NCBI GenBank assembly: GCA_002305045.1
Contig: DBPX01000022.1
Coordinates: 145,864 to 209,863 of the forward strand
DNA: 64,000 nt
Direction: 5' to 3'
Origin: Ruminococcus sp. UBA1409
GTDB lineage: Bacteria > Bacillota > Clostridia > Oscillospirales > Ruminococcaceae
Of the stretch, positions 27,594 to 37,372 are shown one piece after another. The notes beneath the pieces were generated by a model, which did no database searches, was not told the origin of the DNA, and saw only the letters and a list, made by a program, of their open reading frames with translations. Positions within the stretch are counted from its first letter, which is position 1, and the number at the start of each line of letters is the position of its first letter. The position numbers and the translations under genes were made by a program.

Positions 27594-29390
27594 TCATTCC
27601 TCGCTGTCCGCTATTTGGATGTGAAGCTCGTCAAGCTGCTTCCTGTCGACATAGGACGGGCAGCCGGACATCAGCTCGCTTGCGTTCTGGACCTTGGGGA
27701 AGGCGGTGACATCCCTTAGGCTCTCGGCTCCCGAGAAGAGCATCGCCAGACGGTCAAGCCCCAGACCGAAGCCTCCGTGCGGAGGTGCGCCGTACCTGTA
27801 GGCGTCGACTAGGAAGCCGAACTTCGCCTCGATTTCCTCCTTAGTAAGCCCCAAGGAGGCGAACATCCTGCTCTGAAGCCCGCTGTCGGTTATTCTCATC
27901 GAGCCGGAGAGCAGCTCGACGCCGTTAAGAACTAAGTCGTAGCACTTCGCCCTGACCCTGCCGGGGTCGGTGTCAAGATATTCAAGGCACTCGTCCAGCG
28001 GCATGGTAAAGGGGTGGTGCATAGCGTCCCAGCGGCCTGTATCGTCGTTATACTCAAAGAACGGGAACTCGACTATCCAGACAAGCTCATAGCTGTGCTC
28101 ATAGCTGTCCCTAGGAATAATTCCAAGACCCCTTGCGGCTATAAGCCTTATGGCTCCTAAAACGGGGAGGACGACTCTGTCCCTGTCGGCGCAGATGAGA
28201 ACGACATCTCCCTTTTTTGCTTCCAGAAGCCCCAAAAGCTCCTCGAGCTGACCGGGAGCCAAAAACTTCCCGAAAGAGCAGGCGGGAGCGTCCTCCAGCC
28301 ATCTTATATAGGCAAGACCCTTTGCGCCTATCCCCTTTGCGTGCTCGACAAGCTTGTCTATTTCCTTTCTTGTATATGTCTGCGCTGCGTTTTCAAGGAC
28401 TATCGCCCTGACCGAGCCGTTGCTCTCCAGCGCCGAGCTGAACACTCCGAAATCAACGCCCCTTGCCCAGCCGCTTATGTCTTTAATCTCCATGCCGAAG
28501 CGGGTGTCCGGCTTGTCAGAGCCGTAGCGCTCCATGGCGTCCTTATAGGTCAGCCTTTTTATCGGGGTGGGAATGTCAAGCCCCTTTATGCTCTTGAACA
28601 GCCGCTTCATAAGCCCCTCGCCGATGCAAAGAATGTCCTCGACATCGACAAAGGACATCTCCATGTCTATCTGGGTAAACTCCGGCTGACGGTCAGCCCT
28701 TAGGTCCTCGTCTCTAAAGCACCTTGCAAGCTGGATGTAGCGGTCGATTCCCGAGACCATAAGAAGCTGCTTGTATATCTGGGGAGACTGCGGCAGGGCG
28801 TAAAACCTGCCCTTGTGGAGCCTCGAGGGGACAAGATAGTCCCTTGCGCCCTCCGGGGTGGACTTCATCATCATGGGAGTCTCCACCTCGATAAAGCCGT
28901 TCTCGTAAAAATACTCCCTTGCCACCCTTGCGATTTCATGCCTTGTTATAAGATTCTTAGTGAGCCTCGGGGTCCTAAGCTCTAAATAGCGGTACTTTAG
29001 CTTCAGCTCGTCGTTTACCCTGTCAGACCCTGCCAGCTCGAAGGGAGGAGTCTCGGCTCTTGAGAGGATTTTAAGCTCGCTCACAAGAATCTCCACCGAG
29101 CCGGTGGGAAGCTCGGGGTTGACGCTCTCCCTGGGCGCAATCTCCCCCTTAGCCATGAGAACGAACTCGTTTTTGACCTCCGCCGCCTTTTTAAAGACCT
29201 CCCTGGGAGTGGAGTCGGAGAATGCGAGCTGGACTATCCCGGTCCTGTCCCTTAGGTCGATGAATATAAGGTTTCCAAGGTTTCTCACCTTTGCCGCAAA
29301 GCCGCAGACGACCACCTCAGCCGGCTGGAGCGGGACCTCGCCGCAGTAGTGAGTCCTCCTAAGGCTTCCCATTGTGTCAACACTGTTCAT
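27594..29390 (-). CDS. aspS: Aspartyl-tRNA synthetase
   Basis: The 598-residue class II synthetase charges tRNA-Asp (and perhaps tRNA-Asn). It has an N-terminal OB-fold anticodon-binding domain (residues 1-110), motif 2 in FRDEDLRADRQPEFTQID and motif 3 in GGFGLGLDRLAMLF. The inserted bacterial GAD domain lies between them (about residues 290-410). The start at 29390 follows GAAAGGAAG. It lies 29 nt after hisS and shares its transcript. The hisS-aspS pairing is common in Firmicutes. Confidence 0.96.
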   Translation of the reverse strand: MNSVDTMGSLRRTHYCGEVPLQPAEVVVCGFAAKVRNLGNLIFIDLRDRTGIVQLAFSDSTPREVFKKAAEVKNEFVLMAKGEIAPRESVNPELPTGSVEILVSELKILSRAETPPFELAGSDRVNDELKLKYRYLELRTPRLTKNLITRHEIARVAREYFYENGFIEVETPMMMKSTPEGARDYLVPSRLHKGRFYALPQSPQIYKQLLMVSGIDRYIQLARCFRDEDLRADRQPEFTQIDMEMSFVDVEDILCIGEGLMKRLFKSIKGLDIPTPIKRLTYKDAMERYGSDKPDTRFGMEIKDISGWARGVDFGVFSSALESNGSVRAIVLENAAQTYTRKEIDKLVEHAKGIGAKGLAYIRWLEDAPACSFGKFLAPGQLEELLGLLEAKKGDVVLICADRDRVVLPVLGAIRLIAARGLGIIPRDSYEHSYELVWIVEFPFFEYNDDTGRWDAMHHPFTMPLDECLEYLDTDPGRVRAKCYDLVLNGVELLSGSMRITDSGLQSRMFASLGLTKEEIEAKFGFLVDAYRYGAPPHGGFGLGLDRLAMLFSGAESLRDVTAFPKVQNASELMSGCPSYVDRKQLDELHIQIADSEE

Positions 29391-29419
29391 ATTAAAGCTT
29401 CCTTTCAGCTGTATGATTT

Positions 29420-30703
29420 TTATAAGGAGCGGTATTTGCCTGCCTCCTCACGGCAGGAAGCCGCTATGTCGCCAAGGCTTACCCTTCTCTCCTCGCCGGT
29501 CTCCATGTTTTTAAGAGCCGCAGCGCCGTCCTCAAGCTCGCTCTCGCCGAGGACAATTACAAACCTTGCTCCGATTTTGTTGGCGTACTTCAGCTGAGCC
29601 TTGACCCCTCTTGAGAGGATATCGTACTCCGCCCTGAGTCCCAAGGCCCTAAGCTCCAGGCAGAGCTTCAAAGAAAGACTCCTTGCCGAGTCTGTCATCG
29701 GGGCAAGGTATACATCTACAAGCGGAGGCTCACCAAAGACCGGGCTTTTATCCGTCATGGCAAGAATCAGCCTCTCGATTCCCGCTCCGAAGCCAAGCGC
29801 CGGCGTGGGCTGACCTCCAAGCTCGGAAACCAAGCCGTCGTACCGGCCTCCGCCGCAGATCGTGCCCTGCGCTCCTATCGAGTCGGATATAAACTCAAAG
29901 ACCGTTCTTGTGTAGTAATCAAGACCCCTTACGATTCTCGGGTTGAGTACATACTCGACTCCGGCATCGTCAAGAAGCCCTGTGAGGGCGGTAAAATGCT
30001 CCCTGCAATCCCCGCAGAGATAATCGGTTATGAGCGGCGCTCCCCTTCCTATCTCCTGGCAGACCGGCGACTTGCAGTCAAGCAGCCTCATCGGGTTTTT
30101 GTCAAGCCTTTCAAGGCAGGTTGGGCAGAGCCTGTCCTTATACTCCGAGAAATACTCCACCAGCGCACGGTGATAATCCCTTCTGCACTCACGGCAGCCT
30201 ATCGAATTGAGATTGAGCTTAACCTCGGTAATACCCAGGCTCTTAAGCAGACTCCCGGCGAGAAGGATTATCTCGGCGTCGGCGTAGGGGGAGGAGCTTC
30301 CGAACATCTCGACCCCGAACTGATGGAACTCCCTGAGCCTTCCTGCCTGCGGCTTTTCGTGCCTGAAGCAGGGGAGGATGTAATAGACCTTCTGCGGGAA
30401 GCCCTCGTTCATGACGCCGTTCTCCAGCATCGCCCTGACGACTCCCGCCGTGCCCTCGGGTCTTAGGGTGAAGGTTTTGTCTCCAGACGAGGATACTGTG
30501 TACATCTCCTTGGTGACTACATCGGAGGTATCCCCCACCGAGCGGACATAAAGCCCTGTTTCCTCGAACATCGGTGTCCTTATCTCCCTGAAGCCGAAGC
30601 TGTGGGCAACGCTCCTTGCTATGCCCTCAACCGCCTGCCATCTGTGTGTATCCTTAGGAAGGGTATCCTGTGTCCCCTTGGGACGCTGTAAGCTGACTGC
30701 CAT
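29420..30703 (-). CDS. hisS: Histidyl-tRNA synthetase
   Basis: The 427-residue class II synthetase contains PKGTQDTLP at the N-terminus, the motif 2 region CFRHEKPQAGRLREFHQFG, the His-specific blocks VRGLDYYTRTVFE and CGGGRYDGLV, and motif 3 in ALGFGAGIERL. A C-terminal anticodon-binding domain follows. The ATG at 30703 is preceded by AAGGAG. Upstream lies a 350-nt leader with an intrinsic terminator before the gene, suggesting attenuation control of both synthetases. Confidence 0.96.
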   Translation of the reverse strand: MAVSLQRPKGTQDTLPKDTHRWQAVEGIARSVAHSFGFREIRTPMFEETGLYVRSVGDTSDVVTKEMYTVSSSGDKTFTLRPEGTAGVVRAMLENGVMNEGFPQKVYYILPCFRHEKPQAGRLREFHQFGVEMFGSSSPYADAEIILLAGSLLKSLGITEVKLNLNSIGCRECRRDYHRALVEYFSEYKDRLCPTCLERLDKNPMRLLDCKSPVCQEIGRGAPLITDYLCGDCREHFTALTGLLDDAGVEYVLNPRIVRGLDYYTRTVFEFISDSIGAQGTICGGGRYDGLVSELGGQPTPALGFGAGIERLILAMTDKSPVFGEPPLVDVYLAPMTDSARSLSLKLCLELRALGLRAEYDILSRGVKAQLKYANKIGARFVIVLGESELEDGAAALKNMETGEERRVSLGDIAASCREEAGKYRSL

Positions 30704-31020
30704 AATAACTTCTCCTTGATGTTAAAAATAGGTGTGTTTTCCTAGGAGGGCTGCCCTCACGGAAGGGCGGCTCCCGAAAAGATAAAAAGCGACACCCATC
30801 TCCCTCTAGGGACACGGACGCCGCTGTACCGTCCTCGGTTTTCGGATAGCTCCGAACTATTATCCTCGTAACGCAGAGCTGCGGCTCGGCTTTACCGCCG
30901 GGCGGCTCATAGAGTGACAATAGCCCCGTCCTCCGGCGGGACGCCTTCGCCCGGCTAAGCCGGCGAATCTAAATCTGCCGGACGGCGGGCTGCCTCCTCA
31001 CTCACAGCCTTTTATATTTT
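30704..31020 (-). promoter_or_regulatory. hisS-aspS leader with attenuator-like terminator
   Basis: On minus, an intrinsic terminator sits in the leader: 30824-30809 pairs with 30804-30789 (15 of 16 positions including G-T pairs) around TAGA, followed by TTTTTATCTTTT. The 5' arm also takes part in a competing hairpin, GGACG/CGTCC at 30834-30816. The loop GGTACAGCG resembles the T-box core but has CGGT where a T-box needs TGGN. Synthetase operons in Firmicutes are typically under T-box control; here the match is partial, so I call it an attenuator of unproven type. Confidence 0.55.
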
Positions 31021-31027
31021 ATAGGAA

Positions 31028-31053
31028 AAGCCTGATTAATCCTAATATCAGGC
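31028..31053 (-). terminator. Terminator of mgsA
   Basis: On minus AGCCTGAT and ATCAGGCT pair over 8 bp around a 10-nt loop, followed by TTTCC, directly after the mgsA stop codon at 31054-31056. Confidence 0.65.
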
Positions 31054-31461
31054 TCAGGCAAGACCTGTTCTGTAGTTCTCTCTCCAGTCAAGGTCGCCCC
31101 TTGACAGCGCCATGACAAGAGCCTCGGCGGTTGCGATATTAGTCGCCACGGGAACATTGTAGACATCGCAGAGCCTCAGAATATCCCTCTCGTCAGGCTC
31201 GCTTGCCCTTCTGTGTATAGGGTCCCTGAAGAAAAGCAGAAGGTCGATTTCGTTGCAGGATATCTTAGAACTTATCTGCTGACAGCCGCCGGCGGCTCCC
31301 ACAAGATACTGAACGATGTTAAGACCTGTAGCCTCCGCAACCTGCTTGCCGGTCGTCCCGGTAGCACAGAGCTTGTGCTTCGACAAAATCCCGCTGTAGG
31401 CGATGCAGAACTGAATCATCAGCTCCTTTTTATCGTCATGCGCTATCAATGCGATGTTCAT
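31054..31461 (-). CDS. mgsA: Methylglyoxal synthase
   Basis: The 135-residue enzyme converts dihydroxyacetone phosphate to methylglyoxal and phosphate, a glycolytic bypass. Conserved blocks are NIALIAHDDKK, the phosphate-binding ATGTTG, GAAGGCQQI, and LLLFFRDPI followed by a His. A TTG at 31479 would add six residues, but the GAAGGGGG ribosome site lies between that codon and the ATG at 31461, so the ATG is the start. A consensus promoter is at 31577-31605. Confidence 0.95.
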   Translation of the reverse strand: MNIALIAHDDKKELMIQFCIAYSGILSKHKLCATGTTGKQVAEATGLNIVQYLVGAAGGCQQISSKISCNEIDLLLFFRDPIHRRASEPDERDILRLCDVYNVPVATNIATAEALVMALSRGDLDWRENYRTGLA

Positions 31462-31576
31462 AAGCTTATCCCCCTTCAAAAATATTCTCCCCTCGGGAGG
31501 CTAATCCCTCGGTCAGGTTTAAAATTATCAGATTATCTGCCGATTATAATATGCTTCAATCGTCTGCACATCGTAC

Positions 31577-31605
31577 ATTATATCACAAATATCTTAAAAT
31601 GTCAA
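31577..31605 (-). promoter_or_regulatory. Promoter of mgsA
   Basis: On minus, consensus TTGACA (31605-31600) and TATAAT (31582-31577) are spaced by 17 nt in an AT-rich gap between the PBP2 stop and mgsA. Confidence 0.85.
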
Positions 31606-31639
31606 AGCCTTTTTTGAATTTTTAACTAAATTAATTTTC

Positions 31640-33754
31640 TTATCCAGAGTCCTCCCCGACCACGCAGACGCTTTTGAGCCTGCCGTTAGAAAGCTCCTCC
31701 ACGCCGGATTCATACCCCATGCAAAGGGATACTATATCCCTTACCATATACTTTGCGTACTCGCCGCCCTCTACTACTATGGCAAAGGATATCACCGGGT
31801 CGTCAGCCGGGTAGAAGCCGACGACGGTGGAGTTCTGCGTCGCCTTATTGCTCGCCTGAGGGGTTCCCGTCTTTATTGCGACCTCCATCGGAAGTGCGTC
31901 GGTCGAGAAGCCTGCCAGAAGCTCGCCCTCGGTATCCCCGGGGGAATAGGTCTGCGAGGTTGTGTTTTTCCCGGCAAGCACCATTCCGTCTATCACCGGC
32001 TCAAAGGCGTCGGGGGAGTCTATGACGGTCTCCCGGCTAGGCTCGGCAGAGCTTATAAGATTTTCCTGATTAAAATCCCATACCGAGTCCACAAGATAGG
32101 GGGACACCCTTTCTCCCCTTGTGGCTATGGTGTTTGCAAGAAGGCACATCTGGAGCGGCGTCACCCCGACCTCCGACTGCCCGATGGCTGCCTGAAGCAG
32201 CTGTCCTACGGTCCAGTCCATGCCAAGCTCCAAAAAGGTATCGGGACAGGCAAGATACCCGGTAGCCGTGCCTATTTCCAGCTCCAGCTCCTCGCCGAGA
32301 CCCATTGCGTGCTGATACCAAAGTAGCTTATCCAGCCCCAGCTGCTGGACGAGCTGGTAAAAGAATATGTTGCAGCTTTTTTCTATCGCCGTCACGACAT
32401 TTATGCTGCCGTGAGAGCCTGTGCAGTTTACTATAATGTCAAGGAAGCTGTACCTTCTTGCACAGTAGAAGGTGTCCTCGCTTGTTATTATCCCCTCCGC
32501 CAGGGAGGCTATGGCTGTCACCGTTTTCATGACCGAGCCGGGTCTGTAAAGACCGTCTGTGGCACGGTTGTAAAGCGGCTGGCCCTCCCTCTCGACCACC
32601 GAGGAGTAGCTTTCTAAAAGCTCGTTTATGTCGTAGCCGGGGCTTGACACCATGGCTAGAATCGCTCCCGTGTCAACCTCCATGACGACCGCCGCTCCGG
32701 CACAGCACTCCGAAAAGTCAAGGTATTCCTTTGTCGAGCTGTCGTACTTTGTCAAAACCCCGGTGCGAAGATACTCTATATGCCTGCTGAGTATCTCCTG
32801 CACGCCGCTCTGGATGTCCTTATCTATAGTCAGCCTGACGGTATTTCCCGGCTTGACCTGGCTGGTTACGGTCTCGCTGACCTGCCCGTTGTAGGAGACG
32901 GTAATCCTCTTTTCGCCGTTTTCACCTCTTAGCTCGCTCTCAAGAGCCTTTTCTATCCCGCTTTTCCCGAGGGTGTCGCTTATTAGGTAGCCCTCGCCGG
33001 AAAGAGCCTCGTACTCCTCCTTGTATATCGGTCCGACATAGCCTATTCCGTGAGGGAATATGTCGCCGTATTCGTACACCCTCTTAGAGCCTTGGGAAAT
33101 ATCAGCCCCGGGGAGACTGCCGCCGAGCTCCTTGACCTTAGCCGCAGTTTTCATGCTGACATCCCTTGCATATACATAGTCGATTTTCTGGGAGAAGTCC
33201 CCAATCAGCATCATATACCTGACTCCGGCGATAATCCTTCTCTCCCTCGGAGTGTAGACCGAGGATATCTCGTACTCCTCTATCAGCCGGTCTATGCAGT
33301 TTTCGGCGGTGGCGTAGTCGTTTAAGCGGAGCCTGTCAAAGAGCCTTGACAGCTCAGAGTCCCCGGCGTCCTCCGAAAACTCATAGGGAGCCTCCATGCT
33401 TATGGGGGTGGAGTCTATCCACTCCACGCCGTCCTCCTCTAAAAGCCTTGCAAGCTCTATTATCACCCTGTTGCCCTCGGCGTGGTCGGAGGGGAAGAAG
33501 GAGTATTCTATTATGACATCATAGGAGGCTACGCTTTTTACAAGCGAGACCCCGTTGCGGTCGGCTATCTCTCCCCTGGGAGCCTTTACCGTCTGCGTGG
33601 CGGTAGTCTCCCCTCTTGACATATTGAGGTAGAGGCTGCCGTCTACTATCTGAATCTTCATCAGCCGGACGCCGAAGAACACGGCAAAGCCGACAATAAG
33701 AAGGACTGCCACCGTCCCTCTTATGATATTTGAAACAAGCCTTGAATTTTTCAT
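31640..33754 (-). CDS. mrdA: Penicillin-binding protein 2 (elongasome transpeptidase)
   Basis: The 704-residue class B PBP crosslinks peptidoglycan. It has one N-terminal membrane anchor (about residues 10-30), a dimerisation domain starting near APRGEIADRNG, and the transpeptidase domain with SxxK in RPGSVMKTV, SxN in EKSCNIFF and KTG in AIKTGTPQ. Position after mreD, which completes the mreBCD-PBP2 order, supports a role in cell elongation and not division. The gene is last in the operon, 69 nt after mreD. Confidence 0.93.
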   Translation of the reverse strand: MKNSRLVSNIIRGTVAVLLIVGFAVFFGVRLMKIQIVDGSLYLNMSRGETTATQTVKAPRGEIADRNGVSLVKSVASYDVIIEYSFFPSDHAEGNRVIIELARLLEEDGVEWIDSTPISMEAPYEFSEDAGDSELSRLFDRLRLNDYATAENCIDRLIEEYEISSVYTPRERRIIAGVRYMMLIGDFSQKIDYVYARDVSMKTAAKVKELGGSLPGADISQGSKRVYEYGDIFPHGIGYVGPIYKEEYEALSGEGYLISDTLGKSGIEKALESELRGENGEKRITVSYNGQVSETVTSQVKPGNTVRLTIDKDIQSGVQEILSRHIEYLRTGVLTKYDSSTKEYLDFSECCAGAAVVMEVDTGAILAMVSSPGYDINELLESYSSVVEREGQPLYNRATDGLYRPGSVMKTVTAIASLAEGIITSEDTFYCARRYSFLDIIVNCTGSHGSINVVTAIEKSCNIFFYQLVQQLGLDKLLWYQHAMGLGEELELEIGTATGYLACPDTFLELGMDWTVGQLLQAAIGQSEVGVTPLQMCLLANTIATRGERVSPYLVDSVWDFNQENLISSAEPSRETVIDSPDAFEPVIDGMVLAGKNTTSQTYSPGDTEGELLAGFSTDALPMEVAIKTGTPQASNKATQNSTVVGFYPADDPVISFAIVVEGGEYAKYMVRDIVSLCMGYESGVEELSNGRLKSVCVVGEDSG

Positions 33755-33823
33755 AGCGAGAATTGCCGTCCCTTTTTAAATAGGTATACTCTTTTTTAAT
33801 CTGGCGATATCCTGCCCGCCGTG

Positions 33824-34396
33824 CTACACCCTGTCTATCTTATCGTCTGCGCCCTCAATCTCAAGGGTCCTTTTAGTCTCCGTCAGCCTGACGGTAAGCC
33901 TTATTAGATAAAACAGCGCCGGAGCCGTCGCCACAGCCCAAAGAGCGGAGGGAAGAAGCTTTTTTTCAAGAGCTATCAGCCTGCCCTCAAGCTCCCAGAT
34001 GCCGTAGTAGAAGAAATAGTCGGCATAGAGATAGCCCGCCGTCAGGATAACAACACAAGCCATATAGCCTATCAGGTTTTTTCTTAGAAGCTGCCTGAAC
34101 ATCGCAGAGATAAGCCCCGAGGCAAGGCACAGGTAAAGCGCCGTGAAGCCGGCGAGCTGGTCCATGACGACATCGGCGGCGAGTCCTGCCAGCCCTCCCA
34201 GAATCGCAGAGGGTATCTCCTCCGAGAAAACCGCAACGGCGAGCGATAGGGGAATAAGCGAATAGGAAAGAAAGTCCCAGCCAGGAGCCGTCGAGCAGGA
34301 CGCCGTAAGTATCACAAGAAGAAAAAAGCAAAGCCACCTAAGAGCGAGCCTTGCGGGTGCGGGAAGCTGCCCTTTTGTCCTATTCCTGAGCCTCAA
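33824..34396 (-). CDS. mreD: Rod shape-determining protein MreD
   Basis: The roughly 190-residue hydrophobic protein has five or six membrane segments and sits between mreC and the PBP2 gene, as MreD does. Sequence conservation of MreD is low; context carries much of the assignment. The frame opens at a TTG at 34417, but the second TTG at 34396 is better placed after AAAGGGAG. Either choice overlaps the end of mreC, so the pair is translationally coupled. Confidence 0.82.
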   Translation of the reverse strand: MRLRNRTKGQLPAPARLALRWLCFFLLVILTASCSTAPGWDFLSYSLIPLSLAVAVFSEEIPSAILGGLAGLAADVVMDQLAGFTALYLCLASGLISAMFRQLLRKNLIGYMACVVILTAGYLYADYFFYYGIWELEGRLIALEKKLLPSALWAVATAPALFYLIRLTVRLTETKRTLEIEGADDKIDRV

Positions 34397-35237
34397 AGCC
34401 CTCTCCCTTTCCGTCAAAATCTACTATTACATAAACCTTTTTAAGACCTGCCGAGTCTATCGCCGGGGCGGCGTAGCCGGTATTTGAAAGCCCGCTTGCG
34501 TCCTTTGCCAGCGAGGTTATCCTCCCCACGACAAGCCCTCCGGGGACAAGCCCAGAGTATCCCGAGGTTACAAGGATGTCCCCCTCCTCAAGCTGGCAAT
34601 CGAGCGGCAGGTATAGGACGCTGAAAACCCCGTCCGCCGCAAGCTCCAGGCTCCCCGAGCTGACCCCCGTCTCCCCCGTCCTGACGCAGAAAACGCCTAT
34701 CGAAAGCTCGTTTGACATTATGGGAGTCACCAGGGAATAGGTGTACTGGACCTCGGTCACGAAGCCTACAAGCCCGTCCTTGGTGACGACAGGGTCCATT
34801 TCGCTTATGCCGTCCTTAGCTCCCTTGTCGATAAAGAAGGAGCCGAAAAGGTCGTTGGCTGTTCTTCCTATGACGGTGCAGGGCTCGGAGAACTCCATCC
34901 CGGTATCCGTCCCCGCAAGTCCGACCATCTCCCTTAGCTGCTCATTCTCCTGCTTTACGCTGATGTAGTCGGCAAGCTCGGCGGTGAGCCTTGCAAGCTC
35001 CTCCCTGAGCCGCTTGTTTTCCTCATAGTAGTCCCCGGCGTTTATCAGCATATCCAGCCTTGAGGACACCCACGAGGATATCGAGCTTGACACCCTCTGC
35101 ACAGGGGAGAGCACCGCTCCCACCGCAGAGCTGACTCCGTTCTGCCCGGAAAGCGCAGCGTAGAGCATGACTCCTGCGAACAGGGCGCAAAGAGCAAGTA
35201 TTATCTTAAATTTTTTGCTTGTAAAAAACTCCTTCAA
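34380..35237 (-). CDS. mreC: Rod shape-determining protein MreC
   Basis: The 285-residue bitopic protein has an N-terminal membrane helix (about residues 8-25), a coiled coil near YYEENKRLREELARLTAE (about residues 70-100) and a beta-rich extracellular domain with IGRTANDLFGSFFIDKGAKDG, split as VIGRTAND and KGAKDGI. It links MreB to PBP2. A TTG at 35237, 8 nt after GGAGG, is the likely start; the TTG at 35252 would bury the ribosome site. Confidence 0.9.
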   Translation of the reverse strand: MKEFFTSKKFKIILALCALFAGVMLYAALSGQNGVSSAVGAVLSPVQRVSSSISSWVSSRLDMLINAGDYYEENKRLREELARLTAELADYISVKQENEQLREMVGLAGTDTGMEFSEPCTVIGRTANDLFGSFFIDKGAKDGISEMDPVVTKDGLVGFVTEVQYTYSLVTPIMSNELSIGVFCVRTGETGVSSGSLELAADGVFSVLYLPLDCQLEEGDILVTSGYSGLVPGGLVVGRITSLAKDASGLSNTGYAAPAIDSAGLKKVYVIVDFDGKGEGFEAQE

Positions 35238-35263
35238 CGCCGAAACCTCCAATGCGCCTCGGG

Positions 35264-36277
35264 TCAGTAGCTCTCTCCGCCCTCCAGGACATCGTGCAGC
35301 TCCTCTATGTTCTCAAGGAGCTTGCCGGTGCCGTCTACCACGCAGTCAAGCGGGCTTTGGGCGATGTATACGGGTATGCCGGTCTCCTCGAAGATGAGCC
35401 TGTCAAGACCTCTTAGAAGCGCTCCTCCTCCGGCGAGGGTTATTCCGCTGTCTATAATGTCGGCGGAAAGCTCGGGCGGGGTCCTCTCAAGGGTAACCTT
35501 TATAGCCTCCACGATGTGGGAAAGCGGCTCGCTCAGAGCCTCCCTTATCTCGTCGGAGGATATCGTTATATTCTCCGGCAGACCTGTTAAAAGATTCCTG
35601 CCCTTTATCTCAAGCTCCTTTTCCTCCTCCATGGGATACGCCGAGCCTATCTCGATTTTAATCTGCTCGGCTGTCCTCTCGCCTATCAGGAGGTTGTACT
35701 TCTTCTTTATGAAATTGATTATCGAGAGGTCAAACTCGTCCCCGGCGACTCTTACGGACCGGCTGGTGACGATTCCGCAAAGGCTTATTACTGCGACCTC
35801 GCTGGTGCCTCCGCCGATGTCGACTATCATCGAGCCGGTCGGCTCCTCTACGGGAAGCCCCGCTCCTATAGCCGCCGCCATAGGCTCCTCGACTATCGAG
35901 ACCCGCTTTGCTCCTGCGCCCTCGGCAGCCTCCTTTACCGCCCTTCTCTCGACTGCGGTGACGCCGGAGGGTATGCAGATTATCACCCTCGCCTTTATGA
36001 AGGGGTTTGAGCCTATCGCCTTGTGTATGAACTCCTGGAGCATCGCCGTGGTCATGTCAAAGTCGGCGATAACGCCGTCCTTGAGGGGTCTTACCGCCTT
36101 TATCGAGCCGGGAGTCCTTCCTATGATGTTTTTAGCCTCCTGACCGACATATCTTACGGCGTCGGTCTTGGTGTCCACCGCAACGACAGACGGCTCCCTT
36201 ATGATAATTCCCTTTCCCTTGAGGTATACAAGGGTGTTAGCCGTCCCTAGGTCTATTCCTATATCCTTTTTGAACAT
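35264..36277 (-). CDS. mreB: Rod shape-determining protein MreB
   Basis: The 337-residue actin homologue polymerises under the membrane and steers wall synthesis. Phosphate 1 motif is [13 protein letters not shown]; phosphate 2 is [14 protein letters not shown]; the adenosine motif is [14 protein letters not shown]. Length and motifs are typical of MreB/Mbl. It is the first gene of the mreB-mreC-mreD-PBP2 operon and has a promoter at 36372-36400. Confidence 0.96.
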   Translation of the reverse strand: MFKKDIGIDLGTANTLVYLKGKGIIIREPSVVAVDTKTDAVRYVGQEAKNIIGRTPGSIKAVRPLKDGVIADFDMTTAMLQEFIHKAIGSNPFIKARVIICIPSGVTAVERRAVKEAAEGAGAKRVSIVEEPMAAAIGAGLPVEEPTGSMIVDIGGGTSEVAVISLCGIVTSRSVRVAGDEFDLSIINFIKKKYNLLIGERTAEQIKIEIGSAYPMEEEKELEIKGRNLLTGLPENITISSDEIREALSEPLSHIVEAIKVTLERTPPELSADIIDSGITLAGGGALLRGLDRLIFEETGIPVYIAQSPLDCVVDGTGKLLENIEELHDVLEGGESY

Positions 36278-36371
36278 ATCCTTACACTTCCTTTAAAAGC
36301 TTTTCCCCGCCGAGATATCCCTTAGGCGGGCAGCCGCAGCCCCTTGACGGGGCTCCTGCCGAATCAAAATC

Positions 36372-36400
36372 AGTATAGCACAAAACGGCCTGCCCCGCAA
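36372..36400 (-). promoter_or_regulatory. Promoter of the mre operon, overlapping a terminator
   Basis: On minus TTGCGG (36400-36395) and TATACT (36377-36372) are 17 nt apart. The -35 lies in the loop of a hairpin AAAACGGC/GCCGTTTT (about 36383-36410), which itself looks like the terminator of the upstream DegV gene. The two signals therefore overlap. Confidence 0.65.
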
Positions 36401-36453
36401 GCCGTTTTATGTCACATTTTTTGATTTTTGAGCTTTTTTGCCGTTATACAAGG

Positions 36454-37329
36454 CTAATTCTGACTCTTTTTGAAAAAGAGGACTCCAAGACAGCACGGAC
36501 CGCAGTGGCTGGAGACGGTGCAGCCGGCGAAGGTCTCATAAACCTCCTCAAAGGGGGCAAGCTCCAGAACCAGAGCTCTTACCTTCTCGACAATGTCGCC
36601 AGGGACATATGAATGGGTTATCATAATCCTTTTTAGGTCGAGGTCCTGCCTGCCCTCAAGCCTTCCCCTTACATAGTCAAGAATCGATTTTTCCATGCTT
36701 CCACGGTATTTTTTAGCGGTCACCATCCGTCCGCCGCTGACCTCTATCTCCGGGCGGAGCTTTAAAAGATTCGCTCCGAAGGCGAGTATCCCGGGACAGC
36801 GCCCTCCCTTTTGCAGATACTCAAGCGTCTGCAAAACAAAGCTTACATCCAGGTCCTCCTTCGCCTTCTCGAGGGCGTTAAAGACCTCCTCGGGGGAGGC
36901 TCCCGAGTCGGACAGCTCCCTTGCCAATATGCAAAGATGTCCCGAGCCGGAGGAGAGGTTTCTTGAATCGACGACATAGACCCTAGCCGAGGGGTCCTCC
37001 TCGCTCAGAAGCCCCGCAGCGGCGACTGCGTTCTGATAGCAGCTTGAGAACTCTGCGGATATGTTGATATGTATGACAGCCCTGCCCTTGTCGGTGTGAG
37101 CCTTGAATATCTCGTGGTACTCCCCGACGGAGACTGCGGAGGTCTTAGGAAGCGTCCCCGAGCTTTTTACATAGTCAAAAACATCCTGCACGCCGACATC
37201 AACGCCGTCCCTTTTAAGCTCCTCGCCCAAAACGATTCCCAGCGGGACGGGCTGAATACGGTAGCGGGTGTAGAGCTCCTCGGTCAAATCGCAGGTGGAG
37301 TCGCAGGTGATAGCAAGCCTTTCGTCCAT
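36454..37329 (-). CDS. DegV family protein 1
   Basis: The 291-residue protein is a fatty-acid-binding DegV/FakB-type protein. It opens with ITCDSTCDLTEEL and has LPKTSAVSVGEY (the TS..S lipid-carboxylate site), then LSSGSGHLCILA and a C-terminal HCGPCCLGV in place of the common HTGPGA. FakB proteins present fatty acids to the FakA kinase; no fakA gene is in the window. A second DegV gene is at 49340-50224. Confidence 0.9.
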   Translation of the reverse strand: MDERLAITCDSTCDLTEELYTRYRIQPVPLGIVLGEELKRDGVDVGVQDVFDYVKSSGTLPKTSAVSVGEYHEIFKAHTDKGRAVIHINISAEFSSCYQNAVAAAGLLSEEDPSARVYVVDSRNLSSGSGHLCILARELSDSGASPEEVFNALEKAKEDLDVSFVLQTLEYLQKGGRCPGILAFGANLLKLRPEIEVSGGRMVTAKKYRGSMEKSILDYVRGRLEGRQDLDLKRIMITHSYVPGDIVEKVRALVLELAPFEEVYETFAGCTVSSHCGPCCLGVLFFKKSQN

Positions 37330-37372
37330 TTTAATCCTCTCCTTTAATCATAGGTTGTGGTTGCGCCGGGGC

